A DNA stretch of 64,000 nt from assembly GCF_000219915.2 (NCBI RefSeq), contig NC_017964.1, forward strand, positions 4,301,996 to 4,365,995, in the 5' to 3' direction. Position numbers and translations under genes: made by a program. Source of the stretch: Advenella kashmirensis WT001 (lineage in GTDB: Bacteria > Pseudomonadota > Gammaproteobacteria > Burkholderiales > Burkholderiaceae_B). Of the stretch, positions 36,084-45,230 are shown one piece after another. Every line of letters begins with the position of its first letter. Position 1 is the first letter of the stretch. The notes beneath the pieces are model-generated. The model saw only the letters and a program-made list of their open reading frames with translations, made no database searches and was not told where the DNA came from.

Positions 36084-37023
36084 TAAGGCCAAAAGACAAC
36101 TAGCAGAGATAAAATCTTTCGACTTTAGCAAGTGGTCAGTAACCTTTTGGTTAGTCAAAAGAAAGATCGTTCAGAAGGAGGCAAGTTATGCAGTGCTTCG
36201 CGTTAATATCGACGTGAAACTGCAGCAGCGTTTCCGAGGATATCTGAAGGTGCAATTGCAAGACAAGGAGTTCCATGTCTCGGCGTACGACTTCAACAAT
36301 GCGGATGGCGACGACGTGCTGTTCACTATAGCGACAGAAACTACCGACTTTGTGAAGGTCGCCGCGATGATTAACGATGACTTTAACAACCCACATGCCA
36401 AGAACTACGAAGAACTGCTCAATTCCTGGGCCTACATCGTATTGTTCGAGAAAGACGGAAAGCGATTTTTCACTTGGCGGAAAATTAATGCTGACACGCA
36501 ACCAAAGAAAGTGAAGTCAAAGAATGCGACGTTTTTTCAGGACCACAAACTGGTAGATCTCGAAGACAAGGAAGTATTCCTGATCGATCCGCAATACGAT
36601 TTCTTTGTTTACGAAGGCATTACTTTCATTGCCAACAAAAGGCAATTTGAAAGCGCCATGAATTTTCGAGAAGGGATGAAAGCAAACGGCGCTGAGGTGC
36701 TGGCTGACTTCGAGAAACTAAATATCTTTGACAATGTGGAGATCATCAAGGAGTTCGTTGGTTCAAATCTGCACCATCTGAGAAAACTCTCATCCATCCG
36801 CAAATCTGGGTACTACAAGCAACCCGACTATATGCAGAAGCTGATTGAGGTTAATAATACCGAAAAATGGGAGCTGCAGATCGTCAAGAATAAGATTATT
36901 GTTGAGAAGGAAACGGTCGAATTGCTGCTTAAACTACTGAATAATGACAGGTTGCGTTCTCCCATCAACCATGAGCTATTTGACTCTGCCGCAAAGGCTC
37001 CCGTGGCGCAGGGGGGCGAGTAA
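36073..37023 (+). CDS. kwaB: Kiwa anti-phage system effector KwaB (DUF4868)
   Basis: 316 residues, the usual KwaB length (about 315). The N-terminal half is a beta-rich region (SVTFWLVKRKIVQKEASYAV); the C-terminal half has the DUF4868 pattern, with IDPQYDFFVYEGITFIANKR then QFESAMNFREGMKANGAEVL, and ends in a lysine-rich stretch (LQIVKNKIIVEKETVELLLK). In described systems KwaB is the soluble effector that works with membrane-bound KwaA, interacting with DNA and limiting phage replication or late expression. Its start overlaps the kwaA stop by 11 bases. Base composition is clearly AT-richer (roughly 42-46% GC by eye) than mnmE or azoR, a sign of acquisition. No frameshift is seen. Confidence 0.85.
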   Translation: MSSNKAKRQLAEIKSFDFSKWSVTFWLVKRKIVQKEASYAVLRVNIDVKLQQRFRGYLKVQLQDKEFHVSAYDFNNADGDDVLFTIATETTDFVKVAAMINDDFNNPHAKNYEELLNSWAYIVLFEKDGKRFFTWRKINADTQPKKVKSKNATFFQDHKLVDLEDKEVFLIDPQYDFFVYEGITFIANKRQFESAMNFREGMKANGAEVLADFEKLNIFDNVEIIKEFVGSNLHHLRKLSSIRKSGYYKQPDYMQKLIEVNNTEKWELQIVKNKIIVEKETVELLLKLLNNDRLRSPINHELFDSAAKAPVAQGGE

Positions 37024-37110
37024 GGACGGCGCCGGAATCACTTTGCAGCATACCGCTAGTGTCCGGCATCCACAGCGCACCATCATCATAAAATTCAATA
37101 TGAAGGTCTG

Positions 37111-37737
37111 CTACAGCGCGGACATAAACACATTCTCCGTCACACGATTTACCGCAGCCAGCCTGCCGGCCTTCACCGTATCACCATCCAGCGCCATTCC
37201 TTGAGCCGAAAAAAAGCGCAGATCATGTAATCCAATCGTTGCCAGAATGGCTTTCAGATAAGGCGTCAGAAAATCGGGTTGGCGACTGTGTTCGCTGCCG
37301 AAAAAACCACCGGATGCAATCGCGATATAAACGGGTTTGCTGTCCAGCGTACCCACTTTGCCTGCCGGCGTGATATTGAAACTGCGATTGACACGCACGA
37401 CAAGATCTATCCAGGTCTTGAGCGAGGCGGGTACGGTGAAATTGTGCATTGGCGTGCCAATGACAACCATGTCTGCTTCTTCAAGTTCGCATATCAGCCT
37501 TTCTGATTGCTCCAGCGATCCTTCATACGACAGCGTATCAGCGTAGTTGCGGGCGGCATTGGCCAATGCATTGGCATAGTCTGCATCAATGGCAGAGGAG
37601 GCGTGCAAGCGCCAGTCGCGCCTGACGATACTACTTATTGAGTGTTGGCTGCAGAGCCGATCCACAATCGCCTGGGACAGTCGGGTGCTTTCCGATTCTT
37701 CACCACGTGGACTGAATGTCAAATGCAATAATTTCAT
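37111..37737 (-). CDS. azoR: FMN-dependent NADH-azoreductase / quinone reductase family protein
   Basis: 208 residues, intact, flavodoxin-like fold. The N-terminal FMN-phosphate loop is LHLTFSPRGEESESTRLSQ, then MVVIGTPMHNFTVPASLKTW (the isoalloxazine-contacting P-M-x-N-F segment) and ASGGFFGSEHSRQPDFLTPY, all AzoR hallmarks. AzoR reduces azo dyes and quinones with NADH. The gene is convergent with kwaB and closes the putative acquired segment. The AT-rich region upstream (37740-37830) is likely its promoter. Confidence 0.85.
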   Translation of the reverse strand: MKLLHLTFSPRGEESESTRLSQAIVDRLCSQHSISSIVRRDWRLHASSAIDADYANALANAARNYADTLSYEGSLEQSERLICELEEADMVVIGTPMHNFTVPASLKTWIDLVVRVNRSFNITPAGKVGTLDSKPVYIAIASGGFFGSEHSRQPDFLTPYLKAILATIGLHDLRFFSAQGMALDGDTVKAGRLAAVNRVTENVFMSAL

Positions 37738-37866
37738 TGGTGTTCCGTGTTCAATGCTTATCTGTCCGGTTGCAACAGAGATAATGATTAATACTAATAC
37801 TGGTTATTACAGTTGTGATTCATCGAATCTAAGATTTCATGTCATATTGCCTATTTCCCGCAGGCA

Positions 37867-38379
37867 TTAGTTGATCGCCGGTAGCGTCATGCCAAAATGC
37901 AGACCGGTGCTCAGCAGGCCTTGGCGAAAATAAAAGCGCTGTGCCAGCGAGTTGGCCAGGCCGGTATCCAGTATAAGGCGTGCACACCCGGCATCCATGC
38001 CTATGGTTTGCAGCGCTTTCAGTAGCTTTGCGCCGCAGCGCTGGCCTCTGGCTGTATCCAGTGTAATCAGATCGTCGACATACAGAAACGGTCCGTAGAT
38101 GAGATTTTCCTGCAGGCGATAGCCAGCGATTGCAATCACGTCTGTGTTATTCCACATGGCAAGCATGCGATAGCCAGCAGTTTGCTGCATGCGCCGCACA
38201 CGTTCAAGCATATCGTCCGCGCTTGTCAGGTGCGGACGTAATTGTTGCATGACCGCAAAGGCGGTGCGGATCTGGGTTTCATTTTCCAGGTGCGCCAATA
38301 TGATGGTATCTGATTTTTCCGGTATTTCGTTGCCATTGGGCTCACCGGTAGCGCCAGCGCGTCGGGCTGCTTGTGTCAT
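37867..38379 (-). CDS. GNAT family N-acetyltransferase
   Basis: 170 residues, intact. The GNAT core is at about residues 75-165: MLAMWNNTDVIAIAGYRL, the acetyl-CoA pyrophosphate loop in TARGQRCGAKLLKALQTIGM (R/QxxGxG/A form) and the last strand-helix LDTGLANSLAQRFYFRQGL. The first 25 residues are a polar extension that may reflect a start chosen too far upstream. The substrate is unknown. It is divergent from the MocR-type regulator across 99 bases. Confidence 0.82.
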   Translation of the reverse strand: MTQAARRAGATGEPNGNEIPEKSDTIILAHLENETQIRTAFAVMQQLRPHLTSADDMLERVRRMQQTAGYRMLAMWNNTDVIAIAGYRLQENLIYGPFLYVDDLITLDTARGQRCGAKLLKALQTIGMDAGCARLILDTGLANSLAQRFYFRQGLLSTGLHFGMTLPAIN

Positions 38380-38405
38380 CTACGGTTTCCTTTTCAAATG
38401 TGATC

Positions 38406-38453
38406 GCTCTTCAAGGAAAAATGGTAATGCCGTTATGCCATAATCTGAAGAGC
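38406..38453. promoter_or_regulatory. divergent promoter region, GNAT / MocR regulator
   Basis: Arms GCTCTTCA (38406-38413) and TGAAGAGC (38446-38453) form an inverted repeat that brackets a near-direct repeat TAATGCC/TATGCC. MocR/PdxR regulators often bind direct repeats near their own start, so this is a candidate operator. Confidence 0.35.
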
Positions 38454-38478
38454 CAAGAACCAAGATACGGACTAGTCC

Positions 38479-39900
38479 ATGAATCAGACACAGCGCTATG
38501 GTTTATCGTCTCTGGATCCCCAGGCCGGCATGCCTTTGTATCAGCAGATTTATCTGCGCCTGCGTAATGCCATCACTGACGGTTTGATATCGCCGGGTCA
38601 GCGAATTCCCGCAGCGCGTGCGCTGGCTAAGGAGCTGGGCCTGGCGCGCGGCACGATTGAGTCGGCCTATAGTTTGCTGGCTTCAGAAGGTTACGTACAG
38701 GCGCGAGGGCAGGCCGGAACGGTGGTCATGCCCGGACTGGAGCATATCGGTGGGACGCCATTGCCGGTCGAACCTGCTTCTGCGTCAATACCTGCCTTGC
38801 CGCAAACTCAGCCGGTTGCGCCGTTTCAGATGGGACTGCCCGCACTGGATGCGTTCCCACGCAAAATCTGGCACGTCTGGCTGCCCGTTGTGCGCGCAGT
38901 ACTCAGATCCAGGATATGTTTATCCGCCCCTTGCCGGCGTGACGATATTGCGCGAGGCCATTGCCGGATATTTACGGGTGTCGCGTGGCATTAATTGCGT
39001 TCCGCAACAGGTATTTATTACATCAGGTTATCGAGACACCATTGAACTGGTGTCGCGCACGTTGCTGGCGGCTGGTGACAAGGCGTGGGTGGAAGATCCT
39101 GGCTACGGGCCGACCAAAGATATGCTCGCAAGCATGGGAATGGCGCTGGTTCCGGTATCTGTAGATGACGAGGGTATCTGCGTTGAGCAGGGTAAAGAGC
39201 GTGCAGCGGATGCCCGGCTGGCGATCGTTACGCCCGCGCATCAGAGTCCGTTGAGTGTGTCGCTGTCGCTGGCGCGGCGCCTGGCATTGCTGGATTGGGC
39301 TGCACACAGCAACGCGTGGATTGTCGAAGATGATTACGACGGTGAATATCGTTATCTGGGGCGTCCATTGCCCGCGCTTAAAAGCCTGGACGGCGAGGGC
39401 AGGGTGATTTATTCCGGCACATTCAGCAAGGTCATGTTTCCTGGCCTTCGTCTGGCCTACTGTGTTGTTCCTCAAGGACTGGTGACGCGGTTCGACGATG
39501 CTGTCCAGATACATGGCAGTGGGGCACCGGCATTAGTGCAGGCGATTGTGACTGCCTTTATGAAAGAAGGCCATTTCAGTCGCCATATTCAGCGGATGCG
39601 CCGCTTGTATGCAGAGCGCCGTGTAGCGGTGGCTGCAGGCTTGATGGACGTATTGGGAGAGCGGTTGCATGTGGAGCTGCAGCCAGGCGGCATGCACCTG
39701 ATTTTGCGTCCCCGGGAGGCGCGGGTATGGATGACGTGGCGATTGCACGCAGAATGTGCGAGCAGGGCATGTTTGCGCATGGTCTTTCCTCATGGTATCT
39801 GAAGCCGCCTGTCACGCATGGCCTGTTGATAAGTTTTACCAATGTCGTCTCGCGCGATATGGCTCGACAGTTGGGTGAACGCATCCTGCCGTTGTTATAG
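38479..39900 (+). CDS. MocR/PdxR family PLP-dependent transcriptional regulator, at least three frameshifts as read
   Basis: The N-terminal GntR-type winged helix is MPLYQQIYLRLRNAITDGLI, then ALAKELGLARGTIESAYSLL. After a linker, an aminotransferase-like domain follows with ITSGYRDTIELVSRTLLAAG, VEDDYDGEYRYLG and the PLP lysine region YSGTFSKVMFPGLRLAY. The frame changes near 38897 and 38922 (around KIWH-RLAARCARSTQIQDMF-YPPLAG) and near 39722, after which DDVAIARRMCEQGMFAHGLS runs to a TAG at 39900. The repaired length is about 473 residues, normal for the family. The following AhpD-like gene or the divergent GNAT gene is the likely target. Confidence 0.85.
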
Positions 39901-40238
39901 GTTGGCGTGCGAACTATTGGTGGTGCAGGGCAATGCAGGACAGAATTAAATATAAGCGTCTGCTGTCGTGCAGTTGAGCATGCGATGTTGCCCAGGCTCA
40001 TTTATGGCCTATCGTTAATCATCACTCTTGGCTCTTTTGCCTGGCCGTCTGCTGCTTTATTATGCGTCCATGGTTTTCATTTGGCATGAACAGCAGGCAA
40101 CGGCACAGGCAGCAAGCCGTGCTCGCTAAATAAGCCATATATAGATTAAACGGCCGGACGGCCGGTCTCCCTGTTTGCCGGACCGGTGTATCTCAACCGC
40201 CATACTGTCAACCGTCATACATATTTTCGGAGTTCACT
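39901..40238. other. non-coding gap before the AhpD-like gene
   Basis: No gene-like frame. A GC-rich palindromic patch (GGCCGGACGGCCGG and CCGGACCGG) lies around 40150-40190 and could be a terminator without a T tract or an operator. Confidence 0.35.
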
Positions 40239-40715
40239 ATGCAAGCCCGCTACGATTTTCCCAAAACCGCTCCTGCCGTCTACAAAGCCATGCGCGCCCT
40301 GGAAGAGGCTGTCATGCAGAATCCAGATCTGGAAAAATCCCTCATTCATTTGATCAAGATTCGTGCTTCCCAGATCAATGGCTGTACATTCTGCGTGAAT
40401 ATGCATTTGCAGGAAGCTCGCGCCGATGGCTTGAATGCACAACAACTGGATCTGCTTTGCGTCTGGCGTGAAGCACAGGTATTCAGCGCGAGGGAACTTG
40501 CGGTCATTGCCTGGGCCGAAGCCATTACGCTTGTTTCACAAACCGGTGCCCCCGATGAGGATTACAACGCCATGCGGCAATTTTTTACCGAGGCGCAGAT
40601 TGCCGGCTATACCCTGGCGACCGTCGCAATCAATGGCTGGAATCGCCTGGTGCTGACCGCCAGAACCGTGCATCCGGTGGACGCGCCTGTTACTGCTGCT
40701 GTAGCAGCGGCCTGA
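40239..40715 (+). CDS. carboxymuconolactone decarboxylase family, AhpD-like alkylhydroperoxidase
   Basis: 158 residues, intact. The AhpD-core signature is IHLIKIRASQINGCTFCVNM followed by HLQEA, with the redox pair C-x-x-C and the nearby histidine of the peroxidase site. RADGLNAQQLDLL and FTEAQIAGYTLATVAINGWN complete the fold. Proteins of this kind reduce peroxides with a thiol partner. A MocR regulator followed by or divergent from a CMD/AhpD protein is a recurrent pairing, so the two are probably linked. The reading frame starts 338 bases after the regulator. Confidence 0.88.
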   Translation: MQARYDFPKTAPAVYKAMRALEEAVMQNPDLEKSLIHLIKIRASQINGCTFCVNMHLQEARADGLNAQQLDLLCVWREAQVFSARELAVIAWAEAITLVSQTGAPDEDYNAMRQFFTEAQIAGYTLATVAINGWNRLVLTARTVHPVDAPVTAAVAAA

Positions 40716-40966
40716 TCCCGAACTGGCTGCGTTGATATTAACGGGTAGCAGGATTCGATAGCAGGACGTGATTGGCGTGGATCCGCGTTGGCTGGTCACG
40801 CCATTATTGTTTTCAGACGGACAGATTGCGCCCGGGCGTGGTGCATTGCAGGTCAGGGGCGCGATGCCCGCTTTTAAGCTGCTGTTTTGAGATTATCAGC
40901 GCGCTCAAGAATACGCCATTGCAGAACCCGACTGCAGTCGGACGCTGTTGCGCAGGCTTTTCATTT

Positions 40967-42091
40967 CTACAGCTTGTTGCGAAATAGCCAGGCTGCAAGT
41001 GGCATGGTCACAAGTGTGATTCCCACAAATGGAATAAAGTCATGCCATAGCAGCGTGAGCGGCGCGCCTTCCAGATAGATTCTTCGCACCAGGTCTATGG
41101 CAAAGCGCAGCGGGTTGGCGTAGGTGACTATTTGCATGAATTGGGGCATGTTGCTCACCGGTGTTGCCAGGCCCGACAGCAGTGTGAGTGGCATAATCAG
41201 CACAAATGTGTAGAGCATGGCCTGCTGCATATTTGCGGACAGGGCCGAGATCGACAAACCGATCCCGACGATGGTGATCATGAACATCAGCATGGCCAGC
41301 AACAATGCCCAGAAGCTGCCGGTCATCGGAATATCAAACCAGTAAAGCGAGATCGCCAGCACCAGCATCGCTTGCGAGAGACCGATGGCAATGGACGGAA
41401 GGGCCTTGCCAATCATGATCTGCAGCGGCGTATACGGTGTGACCAGTAATTGGTCGAAGGTGCCCTGTTCGCGCTCACGCGCCACTGAGAGCGCCGCAAG
41501 CATGATGGTTTGTATCATGCTGAGCGAGGCGATCAGCGCCGGTACAATATTCCAGCGTGATTCCAGATTAGGGTTATACCAGGCGCGTGACATGACGGTC
41601 ACTGCAGGTTTGGCATCCTGGCCATCGCGCTGGTTATAGGCCGATATGATCGCCTGCAACTGCCCGGCTGCGGATCCCGCTGTTGTGGAGTTGCGGCCAT
41701 CCAGAATGACTTGCAAAGGTGTGGTATGGCCTGCCGACAGCAGGCGCTCAAAATCAGCACTGAAATGCACCACCAACAGGGCCGATCCTGTGTCAATCAC
41801 ATCTGAAATCTGGCTGGCAGAATCGAGCGTTGCGACCCGATGAAAAACCCCGGTGCCGTCAAAGCGCGCGATGAGTTCCGTGGATGCGCCGCCGCGACTT
41901 TCATCAAGGACGGCGTAGGGAACGTTAGTCAGATCGAAATTGGCGGCGTAGCCAAACAGCAGGCTTTGCAGGATCGGCGGCACGATCAGGATGACCCGAT
42001 TGGCAGGATCCTTAAGTACCGCAATGAATTCCTTCTGGCAAAGATTGGCCAGGCGCAGCAGGTAGTTGAAAAAGGCCAGCATAGGGTTCAA
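40967..42091 (-). CDS. ABC-2 type transporter permease (YbhR-like)
   Basis: 374 residues, intact. One N-terminal membrane helix (VILIVPPILQSLLFGYAANF) is followed by a large outside loop (about residues 45-165) and five or so C-terminal helices, with the coupling-region motif REREQGTFDQLLVTPYTPLQ typical of ABC-2 exporters. It is the last gene of a four-gene operon (HlyD-type adaptor, double ATPase, two permeases) and overlaps the preceding permease by 4 bases. By order it corresponds to YbhR. Confidence 0.88.
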   Translation of the reverse strand: MNPMLAFFNYLLRLANLCQKEFIAVLKDPANRVILIVPPILQSLLFGYAANFDLTNVPYAVLDESRGGASTELIARFDGTGVFHRVATLDSASQISDVIDTGSALLVVHFSADFERLLSAGHTTPLQVILDGRNSTTAGSAAGQLQAIISAYNQRDGQDAKPAVTVMSRAWYNPNLESRWNIVPALIASLSMIQTIMLAALSVAREREQGTFDQLLVTPYTPLQIMIGKALPSIAIGLSQAMLVLAISLYWFDIPMTGSFWALLLAMLMFMITIVGIGLSISALSANMQQAMLYTFVLIMPLTLLSGLATPVSNMPQFMQIVTYANPLRFAIDLVRRIYLEGAPLTLLWHDFIPFVGITLVTMPLAAWLFRNKL

Positions 42092-43254
42092 TCCAGTTTC
42101 TTGCGGGTGACAAAGCGTGCCAGCCCCAGCAAAACGATAGCGTAAATAGCCAGCACGCTGCAGTTTTTGATGATCAGCGGCCAGTAGTTACCGGCAAGGA
42201 AAAGCGATTTGACCAGTTCGAGAAAATAGGTTGCCGGGACCAGCTGGCCAATGACGTACACCGCTGTGGGCACATTGCGCAAATCGAAAATAAATCCGGT
42301 CAGCATCATGGCCGGCAGAAAGCTTGCCAGTAGTGCAACCTGGCTGGCCAGAAACTGGTTCTTGGTCATGGCAGAGATCAGCAGCCCGATGCCCAGGGAA
42401 ACAAACATGTACAGCATGGATGCCAGCACCAAAACCCACATTGAGCCGTAAATAGGCACGTCGAACAGCACGCGGGCGGTTACCACGCACATCACCAGAC
42501 CCAACAGGCCGATAAAAAAATAGGGGATGATTTTTGCGATCAGGATTTCGACAGGATGCACCGGGGTGACAAACAATGCCTCAATGGTGCCGCGCTCCCA
42601 CTCGCGAGCCATGACCAGCGCAGTCAGAAAGGTTCCAACCAGTGTCATGATAAGTGCAATAAGCCCGGGAACCAGATACCAGGTGCTGTTGTTCGCGGCA
42701 TTGAACCACATGCGATCTACAATCACCACCGCGCCCTGCGCGGCCGGACTGTGGCTGCGCGAGGCCTGCTTCTGTCCCCATATGGCTACCGCACCCTCCA
42801 GATAGCTTCTAATGGCACTGGCGCGTGTCGGGTCTGACCCGAGCAGCAGCGTTTGTACCTGGGCATCTCCGACAGATAGACGACGCGCGAAATCAGACGG
42901 GATTCTAAGAATGGCATCTGATTCATGCGCCTTCATCATCTCGGTGGCCTCATGCATGGATGTCACTTTGACCGGTACAAAATAGTCGGACAACTCCAGG
43001 CTGGAAACCAGGCTTTGCGCCACAGGCGAGGAGTCTTCCAGCACGACCGCCACTCGTGCATCACGTACGTCAAAGGTCAGCGCATAGCCGAAAATGAGAA
43101 TCAGCGCTATCGGCAGGCCGATACCGATCATCAGGTTACTGGCGTCGCGCCACAGCTGGCGAAATTCCTTGCGTGTCAGTGATATCAGACGCAACCAGAA
43201 GCCGCCGCTACGATCCGAAGGCACTGCCCGCGCAAACTGCGGATCTCTGTTCAT
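42088..43254 (-). CDS. ABC-2 type transporter permease (YbhS-like)
   Basis: 388 residues, intact. The architecture matches its partner: an N-terminal helix (LMIGIGLPIALILIFGYAL), a periplasmic loop and a C-terminal helix bundle with AREWERGTIEALFVTPVHPV. It overlaps the ATPase gene by 4 bases (ATGA) and the next permease likewise. The two permeases would form a heterodimer. Confidence 0.88.
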   Translation of the reverse strand: MNRDPQFARAVPSDRSGGFWLRLISLTRKEFRQLWRDASNLMIGIGLPIALILIFGYALTFDVRDARVAVVLEDSSPVAQSLVSSLELSDYFVPVKVTSMHEATEMMKAHESDAILRIPSDFARRLSVGDAQVQTLLLGSDPTRASAIRSYLEGAVAIWGQKQASRSHSPAAQGAVVIVDRMWFNAANNSTWYLVPGLIALIMTLVGTFLTALVMAREWERGTIEALFVTPVHPVEILIAKIIPYFFIGLLGLVMCVVTARVLFDVPIYGSMWVLVLASMLYMFVSLGIGLLISAMTKNQFLASQVALLASFLPAMMLTGFIFDLRNVPTAVYVIGQLVPATYFLELVKSLFLAGNYWPLIIKNCSVLAIYAIVLLGLARFVTRKKLD

Positions 43255-45230
43255 GCCGCCACCTTCTGGCCATTCTGGCGTTGGCTGCGTCCCTGCTCCA
43301 CAATACGGATGAAGGCCGCTTCCATAGTCATCCTGTCAGTTCCGCCCGCCTGCGTACGTACTTCATCCGGTGTGCCGTACGCCACAAGTTTGCCTGCGTC
43401 CTGAATGACAATACGATCGCAATATTCGGCTTCTTCCATAAAATGCGTTGTAATCACAATTGTGGTGCCCCCACCGGCAAGCCTGGTTATGCGCTGCCAG
43501 AAGCCGCGACGCGCCAGGGGGTCAGTACCGCTGGTAGGTTCATCCAGAAACAGCACATCGGGCTCGTGCAGCAGTCCTACAGCCATGGCTAGGCGCTGTT
43601 TAACGCCGCCCGGTAACTGGCCCGCAGGCAGCTTCTCGTAACGTTGCAGTTCGAACTGCGCGGTAACGGCAGCAATACGCCGGACCAGCCGCTTACCCAT
43701 GAGGCCATAGGCCCGGCCAAAAAAGCGCAGATTTTCCATCACGGACAGGTTGCCATACAGGGCGAACTTCTGCGAAACATAGCCAATACGCTGACGGGCT
43801 TCGGCGCGCGCCTTGCGCATATCCATGCCGGCCACTTCAGCGTGACCACTGGTGGCAGGCAGCAGCCCGCAAAGCATGCGAAAGGTTGTGGTCTTGCCGG
43901 CGCCGTTGGGACCAAGCAAACCGAAAATCTCACCGCGCTTGACGTTAAAGGTCGTGCTGTCCACGGCTGTAAATTCGCCGAACTTTCTGACCAGATCCCG
44001 GACATCAATCACAATACCGTTATGACCGTTTCCTGAAGCAGTGTGCGGGGCGTCCTGCAAGCGTGGCTGGTCTATGGTGCCTGCGGCGTTCTTACGGTTA
44101 GCGGGCGGCATCTGGTCCGAACCACCGTTGTTCGCAAGGTTCCCTGCAGCAGCATTCATATTCCGGGAAGCCTGACCGGTGGTTGTGCCCGTATCGATGC
44201 TATCGCTACTGCTACCGCTGCGCAGCAACACCATGAACCCATCCTCCAGACGCGCCTGTGCAGGTTCCAGCTGCCGCCCATTCAATTGCAATTGTGATGG
44301 CTCCGATTCGGGACGCCGTATGACACGAACGTCTCCCGCTTCCGGCACGGCATCAATAACGACGCTAGTGTTATCCAGCAACTGTGCCTGCAAGTCGCGA
44401 GGGTGTTCATCGCCGGTCGGCGTAACCAGATAGCACAAGTCACTTGCATGTGCACTGGTCATCTCCGGCGGGCCGCTGGAAAGCAGCCTGCCTTCATGCA
44501 GCACATAGACACTGGCGCAGCGTTCCGCTTCGTCCAGATACGCGGTAGTCAGCAGTACAGACAGTTGCTCCTGCTCTCGCAACTGCTGCACGATTTCCCA
44601 TAATTCGCGCCGTGACAGCGGGTCTACGCCAACGGTTGGCTCGTCCAATAGCAACAACTGGGGCGAGCGAACCAGCGTACAGGCCAGGCCCAGTTTTTGT
44701 TTCATGCCGCCAGACAGTTTGCCAGCCAGGCGGGCGGTAAACCGCTTCAGGTCCGTCATTTCCAGCAGGTTGGCAAAGCGCTCCCTGCGCACGTCCTGTA
44801 CAACGCCATGCAAATCGGCATACAGATCGAGATTTTCCTGCACGCTCAGATCTTCATACAGCCCGAATTTTTGCGGCATATAGCTGATGCGGTCCTGTAC
44901 TGCCTGTGGATGGCGAGTGACGTCAATACCCAGCACCTGCAAGGTTCCTGTATCAGGACGCATCAGCCCGGATACAAGTCTGAGAAACGTTGTTTTGCCG
45001 GCCCCGTCGGGGCCGACAATCGCCGTGAGCTGGCCAGCGGCTACCTGCACATCCACGTTGTCCAATGCCTGCACAGTCGACCCAGTCTCCTTCACCTTGA
45101 AACGCTTACTGATACCGCTGGCGCTGACGGCCACGTCGGCACTTTCTGCCCCATCACCTTTTTTTTCGGCAAAACGACGACCCGTTGCTGCGGCAGCGTT
45201 GCCGTCAGCTGCAGGACTACGGCTGGTCAT
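43251..45230 (-). CDS. ABC transporter ATP-binding protein with two nucleotide-binding domains (YbhF-like)
   Basis: 659 residues, intact. Domain 1 has Walker A GPDGAGKTTFLRL, signature LSGGMKQKLGLA and Walker B LLLLDEPTVGVDP; domain 2 has GPNGAGKTTTFRM, LPGGVKQRLAMA and VLFLDEPTSGTDP. A linker of about 110 residues (roughly 300-410) rich in Gly, Asn, Ser and Gln separates them, longer than in E. coli YbhF (578 residues). Both domains look active. It overlaps its neighbours by 4 bases on each side, fixing the stoichiometry of the exporter. Confidence 0.92.
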   Translation of the reverse strand: MTSRSPAADGNAAAATGRRFAEKKGDGAESADVAVSASGISKRFKVKETGSTVQALDNVDVQVAAGQLTAIVGPDGAGKTTFLRLVSGLMRPDTGTLQVLGIDVTRHPQAVQDRISYMPQKFGLYEDLSVQENLDLYADLHGVVQDVRRERFANLLEMTDLKRFTARLAGKLSGGMKQKLGLACTLVRSPQLLLLDEPTVGVDPLSRRELWEIVQQLREQEQLSVLLTTAYLDEAERCASVYVLHEGRLLSSGPPEMTSAHASDLCYLVTPTGDEHPRDLQAQLLDNTSVVIDAVPEAGDVRVIRRPESEPSQLQLNGRQLEPAQARLEDGFMVLLRSGSSSDSIDTGTTTGQASRNMNAAAGNLANNGGSDQMPPANRKNAAGTIDQPRLQDAPHTASGNGHNGIVIDVRDLVRKFGEFTAVDSTTFNVKRGEIFGLLGPNGAGKTTTFRMLCGLLPATSGHAEVAGMDMRKARAEARQRIGYVSQKFALYGNLSVMENLRFFGRAYGLMGKRLVRRIAAVTAQFELQRYEKLPAGQLPGGVKQRLAMAVGLLHEPDVLFLDEPTSGTDPLARRGFWQRITRLAGGGTTIVITTHFMEEAEYCDRIVIQDAGKLVAYGTPDEVRTQAGGTDRMTMEAAFIRIVEQGRSQRQNGQKVAA

